A stretch of DNA of 64,000 nt from Yersinia hibernica (GCF_004124235.1 NZ_CP032487.1:620001-684000); one strand, 5' to 3'; positions 28,845 to 37,498 are shown, numbered from the stretch's first letter. A program made the numbers and translations. The notes: a model not told the origin generated them from the sequence alone.

Positions 28845-29707
28845 GATATATAATTGAAATCAAATCCTAATATATTTCTATATCCCATTTTTATTGATGG
28901 GTCCTTTAATTTTATAGGTGTGACTTGATGCCAAATCGTCGAATTTTTATCGATATGAAATAATCCCTCGCCACACTCTAGTGTATGGGATTTGATGAGC
29001 ATATCTTTTTCAGCACAATAGAGTTTACTTACACCTCCTTCAATATTATATTTATCAATGACTAATGCGGAAACAATATAATTACTCCCATCCTGATGTA
29101 ACCCTTCCGGCGAATTAGAAACTGAGTGTGTTGTATTATCGATAATTAAAGATACTTGATGGCAAGTGACTTCAATTTTTTTTATACCTCTCTGCGGTTC
29201 GCATTCACATAACATTTCGATGAATTTTTTAATCAGTATCTTCAATGTCGGAGAATGAACTGTGGTTTTATCCATTGGTGGAAATCGGCGTATTAATTGT
29301 CTTAAATCTAATTGATGATCAGCATGTTGAGTAAAGCGAGTTAATGAAGGAAGATTAATATGGTTAACTTCCCATTTATTATCAATATATTCAACAATAA
29401 ATTGACTAATACCCCTTTTTCTAAAAGGTTTATACGCGTAAAAAGTTTTTTTATCTGGCATGGATAATGCGGATATAAGGGCTTGAATATTTTCGGGAAC
29501 CAAACTTTCATCAAGATAGTGTTGAGCTTCCTGTAGAATTATTTTTCTATGTGCAGAATATTTACTGATGAGGAATCTTAATTGGGATAATTTTATATCA
29601 TTAGTGTCCCAAGCTAATTTATTAAATGATAATTCATCTTTAATTGATTTTATATTTACATCAAATTCATTTATATTGAACTGAATGATTTTATATTTAA
29701 TTCCCAT
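28841..29707 (-). CDS. 2-oxoglutarate/Fe(II)-dependent dioxygenase (island gene 1)
   Basis: Likely hydroxylase of 288 residues with the iron facial triad His204-x-Asp206 (EGLHQDGSNYIVSALV) and His260 (STIWHQVTPI), plus the 2-oxoglutarate-binding Arg277 in MGYRNILGF. The C-terminal half resembles the 2OG-Fe_Oxy_2 (PF10014) family, some members of which hydroxylate free L-amino acids such as isoleucine. The first 140 residues are not recognisable and may determine substrate. First gene of the operon; ATG 29707 has only a weak upstream GGATAAT. Confidence 0.78.
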   Translation of the reverse strand: MGIKYKIIQFNINEFDVNIKSIKDELSFNKLAWDTNDIKLSQLRFLISKYSAHRKIILQEAQHYLDESLVPENIQALISALSMPDKKTFYAYKPFRKRGISQFIVEYIDNKWEVNHINLPSLTRFTQHADHQLDLRQLIRRFPPMDKTTVHSPTLKILIKKFIEMLCECEPQRGIKKIEVTCHQVSLIIDNTTHSVSNSPEGLHQDGSNYIVSALVIDKYNIEGGVSKLYCAEKDMLIKSHTLECGEGLFHIDKNSTIWHQVTPIKLKDPSIKMGYRNILGFDFNYIS

Positions 29708-30202
29708 AATAAAATTATCCTATCCCACTAGGTTTCATTGATAAGTTATATTAATGTTAACAAGCAATAAAAAAAATATATATATTAATTAAGTTATTCT
29801 ATAATGGTGAGTCTGATTTTTTATTTCGATATTTTTATATCTCAAAGAACTCTTTTCAGCAAGCTTTTATAAATATGCGTCAATATATATATTGATCAAA
29901 TTATATGTTATTGTTTTTTATTGCTTGCTTTATGAAGACATATTTAACCCGTAAAGCTTATATGTAACAGGTTTTTTTACTCATCTCGTTAATTGAAATG
30001 AAATCTAATTTATACCAATTAAGTTAAGAAAATAAAAAATTGTTTTTATGATTTTAATCATAATGTCAAAAGTGTGATCCAAGTTATTGGAGCGATGTTT
30101 CAATTTGTGTATTATGCTTTTATAAAAATCTAACTTTTACTTTATTAATAATAACGCAACGTGAGTTTAATCTGGCGAATATCAGTCACTAAGGATCACG
30201 AA
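29708..30202. other. AT-rich divergent control region between the island operon and the pectinesterase
   Basis: No gene on either strand in about 500 bp of low-GC sequence. It must hold the promoter for the leftward six-gene operon and for the rightward pectinesterase. Visible: the palindrome ATAAAAA-ATTG-TTTTTAT at 30032-30049 and a half-good CRP site TGTGA-TCCAAG-TTATT at 30073-30088. I see no tRNA, repeat or transposase remnant. Confidence 0.7.
30032..30049. promoter_or_regulatory. Palindrome upstream of pectinesterase, possible KdgR-type site
   Basis: ATAAAAA and TTTTTAT flank ATTG, with some resemblance to KdgR boxes that control pectin genes in enterobacteria. Several consensus positions do not match, so this is only a candidate. 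Confidence 0.3.
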
Positions 30203-31288
30203 ATGCCAATTCATTTTCTGGGTAAAACATTATTGTCAGGATTGATGTCGTTTGCTGCATTGGGGGCTGCGCATGCCGCTCAATATAATGCGGTGGTTTC
30301 CACCACTCCTCAGGGGAGCGAATTTTCTTCGATTAATATGGCATTGAAATCAGCACCTATGGATGATTCTCCTTTTATTATCTTCCTCAAGAATGGGGTT
30401 TATACCGAGAGACTTGAGGTGACCCGCAATAATGTCACGCTAAAAGGGGAGACCCGTGATGGTACGGTAATCGCTGCCAATACTGCTGCTGGAATGCTCA
30501 ATCCACAAGGCGAGAAATGGGGGACTTCGGGCAGTAGCACCGTACTGGTTAATGCGCCAAACTTTACAGCGGAAGATCTTACCATTCGAAATGATTTTGA
30601 TTTTCCGGCCAATAAAAAGAAAGCAGATAGTGACCCTACAAAATTAAAAGATCTCCAAGCGGTGGCATTATTGTTAGCCGAAAATAGTGATAAAGCGCGT
30701 TTTAAAAAAGTGAAACTTCAGGGCTACCAAGACACACTTTATAGTAAGACGGGTAGCCGGAGTTATTTCACTGATTGTGAAATCAGTGGTCATATTGATT
30801 TTATTTTTGGCTCCGGTGTCATGGTTTTTGATCATTGCGATATTGTTGCGCGTGACCGCAGTGATATTGAGCCGCCATATGGTTATATCACCGCTCCGAG
30901 CACCTTAACCACATCACCTTATGGTCTGATATTTATTAACAGCCGGCTGACTAAAGAGCCCGGAGTTCCTGCTAAAAGTTTTGCTTTGGGGCGGCCATGG
31001 CACCCGACGACCACTTTTGACGATGGCCGTTATGCTGATCCGGCCGCGATTGGTCAGGCCGTATTTATCAATACGACGATGGATGACCATATTTACGGTT
31101 GGGATAAAATGTCAGGTAAAGATAAGCAAGGCGAGAAAATCTGGTTCTATCCGCAAGATTCACGTTTTTTTGAGGCGAATAGCAAAGGAGTAGGGGCCGA
31201 AATGAATGAGGGACGTCGCCAGTTATCTGCTGAGCAGCTTAAGGCATTCACATTGCCAATGATATTCCCTGACTGGGCAGTTGATTGA
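30203..31288 (+). CDS. Pectinesterase (pectin methylesterase), secreted
   Basis: Family CE8 enzyme removing methyl groups from plant pectin. 361 residues including a signal peptide (MPIHFLGKTLLSGLMSFAAL, cleavage probably after AHA at residue 26), so exported to the periplasm or outside. Right-handed beta-helix motifs in order: LKGETRDGTVIAANTAAG, KLKDLQAVALLL, KVKLQGYQDTLYSKTGSRSY (catalytic Gln and Asp), CEISGHIDFIFGSG (catalytic Asp) and SFALGRPWHP (catalytic Arg). All are present. AAGGATC precedes ATG 30203. The stop is two bases from the dhaR stop on the other strand. Confidence 0.92.
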   Translation: MPIHFLGKTLLSGLMSFAALGAAHAAQYNAVVSTTPQGSEFSSINMALKSAPMDDSPFIIFLKNGVYTERLEVTRNNVTLKGETRDGTVIAANTAAGMLNPQGEKWGTSGSSTVLVNAPNFTAEDLTIRNDFDFPANKKKADSDPTKLKDLQAVALLLAENSDKARFKKVKLQGYQDTLYSKTGSRSYFTDCEISGHIDFIFGSGVMVFDHCDIVARDRSDIEPPYGYITAPSTLTTSPYGLIFINSRLTKEPGVPAKSFALGRPWHPTTTFDDGRYADPAAIGQAVFINTTMDDHIYGWDKMSGKDKQGEKIWFYPQDSRFFEANSKGVGAEMNEGRRQLSAEQLKAFTLPMIFPDWAVD

Positions 31289-31290
31289 TA

Positions 31291-33210
31291 TTAAATCGGC
31301 AGCGATTCGCCCCCCTTAAATTGGTGGATATCCAGCCGATGGAGTTTCACTTTTCGCCATAATGTGGTGCGGCCGATCCCCAATAAGGCCGCCATTTCAT
31401 TCAATTGACCTTGGCATACTAACGCGGCGCGGATAATAGCCTGTCTTTCTAATTCTTGCAGTGATAAGACCGGCTGGGGTTGGGGCATATCCGGCTCCAA
31501 TAGCAATTTTTCGCCGAGCAGATGCTCGGGTAAGTCATTGAGATTTATTCGGTTGTTGCGACAGGCCATGGCGGCCCTTTCCACCACACTTTTCAGTTCC
31601 TGATCATTTCCGGGCCAAGGATATTGGCATAGCTGGCGAATGACACTTTCGTCCGGCTGATATTGGCAGTGAAAATGCTGCCCCAGACTGGCTAGCGTGT
31701 GCTGAACCAGGAGTGGGATATCTTGCTGACGTTGGCGCAAAGGGGGGATATGGAGCTCAAAAGATTGCAGGGTATAGAACAGTTGACGCCGAAAGCGGCC
31801 TTGTTTGACAAGCAAGGGCAGGTCAGCGCCGGTGGCCGTAATTATCCGAACATCGACCGGAATGACTCGATTGGAGTTCACCCGCATCACCATGCCGGTT
31901 TTAACAATTTGTAGCAGCGCTGATTGCATTTCTGGCGACAAATATTCGACTTGTTCCAGATATAAAGTGCCGCCGTTGGCTAACTCAAACTTGCTCGGCT
32001 GCCCTGATTCACCTTCACTGGCATCACTGCCAAGGAACTCCCGCGCCATCAGATTTTGTGGTAATGCCTGACAATTCAATACGATGTAAGGGCCGGATGC
32101 GCGATTACTGGCATTGTGAATGGCTTGCCCTAATTGCTGCTTACCCACCCCTTCTTCGCCATGCAGTAAAATGGGGTGGCGGCCTTTAGCGGCCTGTTTG
32201 CCGTAACGAATTAAGCGCCGCATTTCCAGTGATGCGACCGGCATATCATCAAATGTATAACTGGCTCGCCCTAATTGGCTATGAAGCATTTGCCTCAGTA
32301 ATTCTTGCGGATGCAGCAGTGCAATAAAACCGCAGCGGTCACCATCGGGAATGGGTTTGAGGGTCAGCAAGGCAGGAATAAATTGTTGCTGATTCTCGAA
32401 GGTCACCTCCACATGGCTGAGCGGAGTTCGGTGCAAAATAGCCTGGCTCAGCAAGGCCGGGAGGGTGAGTAAATCAGTGACCGGCTTGCCAAGGCTATTC
32501 GTTTCATTGAGTTGCAAAATGGCGGCTGCCCGGCGGTTAAGGTACAGCAAACAACCCCGCTGATCCCACGCCATTACGCCGTCTTCAACCCCATCTAGCA
32601 GGGCATTGAGTTCATTCAGATGGCGGTTAGTTTCTGCCAAGAGGGTATCGGCGTGGAGGTAATTACCAATTTCTCGGGCAATTGCTAATGTCAGTGGCAG
32701 GTCACTGGCGGCGTTATCAAGTAGCAAACAGCCCAAAACAATGACGGCCCGCTGGCGGCCACTGTTGTCATACACCGGGGTGGCACAAAAATGCCACGGA
32801 TGCAGGGCCTGTTTGAAATGTTGCTGGCCACTGACCTGTATCGGGTGCCCTTCGGCGATGGCCAGTGCCGGGGCATTGGTGCCAATCAATCCCTCGGCCC
32901 AATAACTGCCGCAATCAATCCCCAACTCGCGAAGCTGGCCCATGGTCTGCGGATGGCCGCATTGCCACAAAGTGCAGCCACTTTCATCAAGAATTAACAG
33001 GACGCAATGGCGCGCCTCCATATATTCATAAGCATCTTCCAATGCCGCCTGGCCGAGCACCAGTAAGTCATTTTTCCGCTGACAAATTGACTGGAAAGTG
33101 GCCCCTACCGCGCGGTGTGGTACCCGCCATTGCTGGGCTTGCATCAGTTTTTGGCAGCGCCGCCACGACCCCACTAGCGCTGGCGTGGTGACCGGTTCAG
33201 TGCTGTTCAT
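31291..33210 (-). CDS. dhaR: Transcriptional activator of dhaKLM, DhaR
   Basis: Enhancer-binding-protein-like regulator that senses the DhaK/DhaL state and activates dhaKLM. With ATG 33210 it has 639 residues, the same as E. coli DhaR. N-terminal GAF/PAS-type sensing region ([20 protein letters not shown]), AAA+ domain with Walker [13 protein letters not shown] and [12 protein letters not shown], then a Fis-type HTH ([20 protein letters not shown]). The GAFTGA loop of sigma-54 activators is absent ([14 protein letters not shown]), as in E. coli DhaR, which works at a sigma-70 promoter. It lies 10 kb from dhaKLM, whereas E. coli has them adjacent and divergent. Its start lies inside scrR. Confidence 0.92.
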   Translation of the reverse strand: MNSTEPVTTPALVGSWRRCQKLMQAQQWRVPHRAVGATFQSICQRKNDLLVLGQAALEDAYEYMEARHCVLLILDESGCTLWQCGHPQTMGQLRELGIDCGSYWAEGLIGTNAPALAIAEGHPIQVSGQQHFKQALHPWHFCATPVYDNSGRQRAVIVLGCLLLDNAASDLPLTLAIAREIGNYLHADTLLAETNRHLNELNALLDGVEDGVMAWDQRGCLLYLNRRAAAILQLNETNSLGKPVTDLLTLPALLSQAILHRTPLSHVEVTFENQQQFIPALLTLKPIPDGDRCGFIALLHPQELLRQMLHSQLGRASYTFDDMPVASLEMRRLIRYGKQAAKGRHPILLHGEEGVGKQQLGQAIHNASNRASGPYIVLNCQALPQNLMAREFLGSDASEGESGQPSKFELANGGTLYLEQVEYLSPEMQSALLQIVKTGMVMRVNSNRVIPVDVRIITATGADLPLLVKQGRFRRQLFYTLQSFELHIPPLRQRQQDIPLLVQHTLASLGQHFHCQYQPDESVIRQLCQYPWPGNDQELKSVVERAAMACRNNRINLNDLPEHLLGEKLLLEPDMPQPQPVLSLQELERQAIIRAALVCQGQLNEMAALLGIGRTTLWRKVKLHRLDIHQFKGGESLPI

Positions 33211-34231
33211 TGAGCGCCTTGGAACCCGGATGCCGCCAATGGATTTGGCCCGGCAGAATGAGCTTATTTTGTGCCAAAGGTGTTTCAGCAATCAGGGCGG
33301 TTATCATCTCGAAACTATGGCGAGCCAGCCCTTGGCAATCCTGGGCGATGCTATCTATTTTTAATGGCAAACAATCAAACAGATAGTGGTCATCAAAGCT
33401 GCAAAGATGAATATCACTGCCCATTAACTGATGCTGATTAAGATAGCGCAGCACCCCCTCCAGCAGGCCACAGGCCGCGGTAAATACCGCTTTGGGCGGG
33501 CGGCCCAATTGGGCGCACAACTGGGCAATCATTTCATAGCCGGAGCTGGGTAAATAATGGCCGTTGAGGATCCATTCCGGGCGGCATTCGATACCTGCTT
33601 GTTTCAGCCCTTGCTGGAAGCCGGCTAAACGGTCTCTGGTCGGCGAGATCCGCGGCTGGCCGCCGAGAAAGTAAAACTCTTGCGGATGTTGGCGCGCCAC
33701 GTTTTCGACCAATGTCGTGGTAGAGGAGAGAGAGTCGGTGATAACCAACGGCAGCTCTGACTCACCCATCAAGCGGTCCATCTGCACCACCGGCAGGCGG
33801 CCATTAATTTTTTGATATTCGCCGTCATTGAGTTGGCTGGAGGCCACAATCAGGCCATCAACTTGGCGCTGTACCAAGCTGTTGACGGCCATTATTTCTT
33901 GGCTAGGGTTTTCGTCGGTACAGGCGATAAGCAGCTGTAATCCTGCTTCACGACACAACATTTCCAGCTCACGCGAAATAAGCGCAAAGCCGTAGTTAGT
34001 CATCTCTGGCACCACCAACCCGATGGTGTGGCTGCGCGGTGAGCGCAGAGCGCGGGCGTGAAAACTTGGCTGGTAGTTATGTTCGCCGGCCAGAGCAATA
34101 ATGCGATCCCGCGTTTCGTCCGAAACACGATATTCCTTGCTACGTCCATTGAGCACCAGACTGGCGGTCGACTTCGACACCCCAGCCAGTTTGGCAATAT
34201 CGTTGATGGTAATGCGTTTATTGTTTTTCAC
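33197..34231 (-). CDS. scrR: Sucrose operon repressor ScrR (LacI family)
   Basis: LacI/GalR repressor, 344 residues. N-terminal HTH and hinge ([20 protein letters not shown]), then a periplasmic-binding-like effector domain. Similarity to ScrR of Klebsiella sucrose operons is strong and long ([53 protein letters not shown]). It would respond to fructose or fructose-1-phosphate. Its own targets nearby are ruined (scrK and scrA fragments), yet the gene is intact. The 3' end overlaps dhaR by 14 bases. Confidence 0.88.
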   Translation of the reverse strand: MKNNKRITINDIAKLAGVSKSTASLVLNGRSKEYRVSDETRDRIIALAGEHNYQPSFHARALRSPRSHTIGLVVPEMTNYGFALISRELEMLCREAGLQLLIACTDENPSQEIMAVNSLVQRQVDGLIVASSQLNDGEYQKINGRLPVVQMDRLMGESELPLVITDSLSSTTTLVENVARQHPQEFYFLGGQPRISPTRDRLAGFQQGLKQAGIECRPEWILNGHYLPSSGYEMIAQLCAQLGRPPKAVFTAACGLLEGVLRYLNQHQLMGSDIHLCSFDDHYLFDCLPLKIDSIAQDCQGLARHSFEMITALIAETPLAQNKLILPGQIHWRHPGSKALNEQH

Positions 34232-34286
34232 AGATTAATGTTTTCACCGAGTGAATCTGTCGCCCTGAAAGATAACTCATTCTAAC

Positions 34287-34376
34287 ATGGGCGAAGACAA
34301 CAGCCAGTGTTGCCCCCAAATAGGTATTGCCGGCAAACTCTTGGGCGGCGGAGCTGAATATGTCCAGCATGCTAAA
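34287..34376 (-). pseudogene. scrA: Remnant of sucrose PTS permease scrA
   Basis: Minus-strand translation gives MLDIFSSAA directly joined to QEFAGNTYLGATLAVVFAH. Klebsiella ScrA (EIIBC) contains MLDMCSSAA, then a short hydrophobic stretch, then EFGGNPYLGATLGGILTHP. The fragment is therefore about 28 residues of ScrA with an internal deletion; nothing else of scrA, scrY or scrB is visible. It lies between scrK and scrR, where those genes stand in intact operons. Confidence 0.7.
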
Positions 34377-34436
34377 CCGGGCGTTTTGCCACTTGAACGG
34401 TTTTTTCTTCTGCCTGAAGGGGGCAGTCTGTCAGGA

Positions 34437-34456
34437 TTAGCAAAACATTTTGCTAA
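34437..34456. promoter_or_regulatory. Operator palindrome, probable ScrR/LacI-family site
   Basis: TTAGCAAAACATTTTGCTAA: perfect 9-bp arms around CA. It stands upstream (minus-strand sense) of the scrA remnant, where the scrYAB operator is expected. It may still control scrR and dhaR, which lie directly downstream. Confidence 0.7.
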
Positions 34457-34495
34457 CCCGATTCAGCTATTGTGAGCTGCACTGCAAATTGAGGA

Positions 34496-35089
34496 TTAGT
34501 GGCCGCGTTGTAGAAAATCTGCTAATTCCTGGGCATTAGGTAAGGCCGTCATGGCCCCTTTAGCACTGGTGGCAAGCGCACCACATGCTTGTGCTTGTGC
34601 AATAACCGCACTTAAATCTTGGCATTGATACCAATCGGGTTGCTGCGATAATCCTGCGAGTAGCCCGGCAACAAATGCATCGCCAGCCCCCGTGGTGTCT
34701 ACTGGGGTGATTTTCCAACTGGCATATTTTTTCATCTCTCGGCGGTTATGCACCCAAACCCCCTCTGCCCCCAATGTGACCAAGAGTAATTGGCAACCAT
34801 AATCCGCCATAAAGTGTTCCATGGCAGTGGTAATAGCTTGATTCGGGAAGATAAAATCTAGCTCTTCGCGTGACAGTTTTACCACATCCGCTAACTGCAA
34901 AGCTTGCTGCAGAAAGCGGCCAAAGCTGTCTTGCCCAACCCGGCCAATAAATGCACTTTCCCCCTCCAATCTAGCAATACCTACCGCAACATTGGCCGGG
35001 GCTCCCCCCGGGAACTTAAGGTAACTATTTGAATTTTAAGGGACAAAATCAATTACAGCATCACCTAAAACCCAAACGGTATTCTCCAT
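34496..35089 (-). pseudogene. scrK: Fructokinase scrK, degraded
   Basis: From ATG 35089 the minus strand reads MENTVWVLGDAVIDFVP and then TAA (35038-35036). The same frame continues with FPGGAPANVAVGIARLEGE and FIGRVGQDSFGRFLQQAL, matching PfkB-family ScrK. The next residues, QLADVVKLSREELDFIF, correspond to a point about 100 residues further along, so the middle of the gene (substrate region) is deleted. The C-terminus with DTTGAGDAFVAGLLAGL and the anion hole is intact to the stop at 34496. One nonsense codon plus an internal deletion: not a functional kinase. Confidence 0.85.
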
Positions 35090-35575
35090 GGTAAACCCCT
35101 ATTTTCTGCAATTCCAGTTGTTGCTAAAAGTAGAAGAATCGGTTTAGCAAAGCAACAAAATAATTTGTTATCCAATAAAAATCGCGAATGACGGAGTTAA
35201 AAAAGAATTTATCACCCCACCGCAGACAATGATTCAACGTCTGAAAGATATTGATTATCATTATTCTTATTCTGTTATTCGCATAATATTCCGGGTTTGT
35301 TTTGGCCGAGGGAGTCACTTTTGACGAAAGATAGGTGGGTATTGAGGTTGAGATAATAGAGCCAGTTATCATTTAAAAACTAATTTTTATGAATAGAGAA
35401 ATTAGAATGATTAGCTTAAATAGATGTTATCTGCCAATTGATAAACTAGTGATTACATTTTGTCTATGTAATGACATGGTTTAATAACAGAATAAAAGAG
35501 AAATATAATACCGCAGTATTCAACTCAACCATTTACAGAATAATTAATCATCGGGCACTTTATTTAATCATTTTA
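35090..35575. other. Gene-free stretch with an orphan Fur box
   Basis: No credible gene in about 490 bp. A minus-strand open frame at 35124-35372 has no coding character. A Fur-box-like sequence lies at 35247-35265. Just right of it a plus-strand translation with two internal stops (ending GFVLAEGVTFDER, stop, VGIEVEIIEPVII) hints at a decayed small exported protein, but I cannot identify it. Confidence 0.55.
35247..35265. promoter_or_regulatory. Fur-box-like site without an intact target gene
   Basis: GATATTGATTATCATTATT matches the 19-bp Fur consensus at 16 positions. No intact iron gene lies on either side, so it may be left from a lost one. Confidence 0.45.
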
Positions 35576-36676
35576 TCAGAGGGATGATTCAACCTTTGAT
35601 AAATTTTCTTCAGCAAATGCGACCTTATTGCGCCCATCTTTTTTAGCTCGATAAAGTGCATCATCCGCAGCTTTAAGTGAGGAGGCCAGATCATAGGATT
35701 GCAAGGGGGATATCCCGGCGCTGAGTGTGACGGTTGTGGACACTTTATGATTGAAAAAATGTGGAATATCAAGGCTTAAAACTCGCTGTCTTACCCGTTC
35801 AGCTAACTGGGTGGCATACTCTTCGCTCACATGTGTCAACAACACTAAAAACTCTTCACCACCATAGCGCACCACGATATCACGCGAACGGACAGCATCG
35901 CGAATTGCTGCCGCCACTCGCACTAATGCCTGGTCTCCCATGGTATGGCCGTAGTTATCGTTATAGGCCTTAAAATGGTCGATATCCAGTAGTAACACAT
36001 AATGATTACCGGGGGATTGAGCGAGTAATGTCTCCAGTTTATTCTCTAACCCACGGCGGTTATATAAACTGGTGAGTGGGTCTATCATACTTAAATCACT
36101 GAATTTTTCTCTTTCATTATAAAGACGTGCAACAAGCTTACGAGTGAAGTTATCACTGCGGCGTAACATCAAATGATGCAAAGAGAAGCCAATCAGGGGC
36201 AGCATAATCGTGAAGATGATGCGGAAAATATTTTGGAAGTCATCCAAAAAAATAACAGTCAATGCCGAAGGGGCGGTATGCAAACAAAAAGCGAGAAAGT
36301 TATCCGATAGGGCAATGGTGCCAATAAAGAAAATCGTAAACAGACTGAGTAATAAGTAGTTATTTTCATTTGTTCCCAGATACTCAAATTTGAGAATGAT
36401 TTGCCAGGCCCAAAGTGCGCCCATGATAATTGAAAATAAATTCAATTTATCGGCATAATTCTTCGAAATGAAAATCAAATATGCAGCTGCGCTTAGACTG
36501 ATAACCGTGATCATAATGATAGGTAATGTCATGGCGGGTGTTTCAGGGGAGGGTAATATCATACTAAAAATAGCTGACGACGCATTAAGAAATAGAAAAA
36601 GCAGTAAAGAGAGCCGATGCTTACTTTTCAGAAGCTGATCGTAGGAATGGCTATTCATGTTCAATTCACTCTGCAT
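35576..36676 (-). CDS. Membrane-anchored diguanylate cyclase (GGDEF)
   Basis: Makes cyclic di-GMP from two GTP, favouring biofilm and reducing motility. 366 residues: about six to seven hydrophobic segments in the first 190 residues, then a GGDEF domain (about 205-360) with LSMIDPLTSLYNRRGLENKL, VLLLDIDHFKAYNDNYGH (metal-binding Asp) and the active loop RYGGEEFLVLL. An RSRD inhibitory site sits exactly five residues before GGEEF, so product inhibition is expected. No EAL domain. The membrane part is a sensor of unknown input. Monocistronic, with 320 bp of intergenic sequence upstream. The alternative start ATG 36658 would drop six residues. Confidence 0.92.
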   Translation of the reverse strand: MQSELNMNSHSYDQLLKSKHRLSLLLFLFLNASSAIFSMILPSPETPAMTLPIIMITVISLSAAAYLIFISKNYADKLNLFSIIMGALWAWQIILKFEYLGTNENNYLLLSLFTIFFIGTIALSDNFLAFCLHTAPSALTVIFLDDFQNIFRIIFTIMLPLIGFSLHHLMLRRSDNFTRKLVARLYNEREKFSDLSMIDPLTSLYNRRGLENKLETLLAQSPGNHYVLLLDIDHFKAYNDNYGHTMGDQALVRVAAAIRDAVRSRDIVVRYGGEEFLVLLTHVSEEYATQLAERVRQRVLSLDIPHFFNHKVSTTVTLSAGISPLQSYDLASSLKAADDALYRAKKDGRNKVAFAEENLSKVESSL

Positions 36677-36998
36677 AATGGCGTGCTGTCAGTAGAAAAA
36701 TAAACAATACCCTCATGAAGCCCCTTTATTTGAGCATCATGATAAATAGTTATTTTAAGTGATTATTTTTGTTTGAAGCGTTCTAACATTGCTTTGGGAG
36801 TTTTCTTAGTCAAAATTACCATTTTTGTTTCAGCCTGTCATCATGATGTCGATCAACTAATCAATTTACTCCCCTAAATCTGATATATCGATGGTATCAA
36901 TGGCTCAAGATCGCCTAAACCACAGGTTTTGTCATGACAAGTTGATGATGCAGACTCTGCTAGAGTGATATATGATATTGGTTATCATTATCACTTGA
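36677..36998. other. Intergenic region upstream of the cyclase and of yjjZ
   Basis: No gene visible. It contains a 12-bp perfect palindrome TTGTCATGACAA at 36929-36940 and, at the right end, the Fur box for yjjZ. Confidence 0.6.
36974..36992. promoter_or_regulatory. Fur box upstream of yjjZ
   Basis: GATATTGGTTATCATTATC matches the Fur consensus at 16 of 19 positions and lies about 20 bp before the yjjZ start. Binding of Fe-Fur would block the promoter. Confidence 0.75.
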
Positions 36999-37010
36999 GT
37001 GAGCCTCATT

Positions 37011-37295
37011 ATGATTACAGCCAGATTATCAGCTTACCGTTCATGGGGGATAAGTGCTTTATTGAGTCGTGGGATGTCCAGTGGCTGGGGGATGTTACTG
37101 CCGGTTGCTTTGCTCGTGGTATTGGATTGGGCTGATATCACAGTGGATCAGTTACGAGTGCTGATTATGGTCGCAATGCTGGCCACGGTGAGTATGCTCT
37201 ATCATGTAAGGTTGCGCCACTTCCTGCTACTGCCATCTTGTCTGGCACTTTTAGCCGGTATAGCCGCGATATTGATGCACAATGGTATCCATTGA
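37011..37295 (+). CDS. yjjZ: YjjZ-like small membrane protein (DUF1435)
   Basis: Small hydrophobic protein of 94 residues, about three membrane segments, with SGWGMLLPVALLVVLDWADI, LYHVRLRHFLLLPSCLALLAG. It resembles E. coli YjjZ, whose gene lies beside fhuF and leuQPV; here too it neighbours the leucine tRNAs, but no fhuF is present on the left. Function unknown; the Fur box implies iron-responsive expression. ATG 37011 has GAGTGAG seven bases upstream. A GTG at 36999 is a possible longer start, within seven bases of the Fur box. Confidence 0.75.
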   Translation: MITARLSAYRSWGISALLSRGMSSGWGMLLPVALLVVLDWADITVDQLRVLIMVAMLATVSMLYHVRLRHFLLLPSCLALLAGIAAILMHNGIH

Positions 37296-37350
37296 CACAA
37301 CAAAACTATTGAAGAAAGGATGGATTTGCAGCTGATATGAGAAATCATCG

Positions 37351-37437
37351 TGGTGCGAAGGGAGGGACTTGAACCCTCACGTCCGTAAGAACACTAACAC
37401 CTGAAGCTAGCGCGTCTACCAATTCCGCCACCATCGC
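37351..37437 (-). tRNA. tRNA-Leu(CAG), copy 3 of 3 in transcription order
   Basis: 87 bases including an encoded CCA. The minus strand starts GCGATGGTGGCGGAATTGGT, the anticodon loop reads CTTCAGGTG (anticodon CAG), there is a long variable arm as expected for class II tRNA-Leu, and the T loop is GGTTCAAGTCC. Equivalent to leuQPV of E. coli. Confidence 0.98.
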
Positions 37438-37498
37438 CCAAATGATTTCTTACTGTCTATTTTGCAGAGAATAAAACTTAGGATTTATATCACCAGCT

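Noticed and set aside
21498..29707. Island as an O-antigen or capsule cluster
   Set aside because: No Wzx/Wzy, no initiating sugar-phosphate transferase and no sugar-nucleotide synthesis genes, and it contains an MFS transporter. Decoration of a surface sugar made elsewhere cannot be fully excluded.
31291..33210. DhaR-like regulator as a classic sigma-54 activator
   Set aside because: The GAFTGA loop is missing and E. coli DhaR acts at a sigma-70 promoter, so no sigma-54 promoter was proposed for dhaKLM.
34287..34475. Plus-strand 62-residue open frame between scrR and scrK
   Set aside because: Antisense to the scrA remnant and crosses the operator palindrome; no coding signal.
35124..35372. 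Minus-strand 82-residue open frame
   Set aside because: No homology, no ribosome binding site, and it overlaps the Fur-box region; composition looks random.
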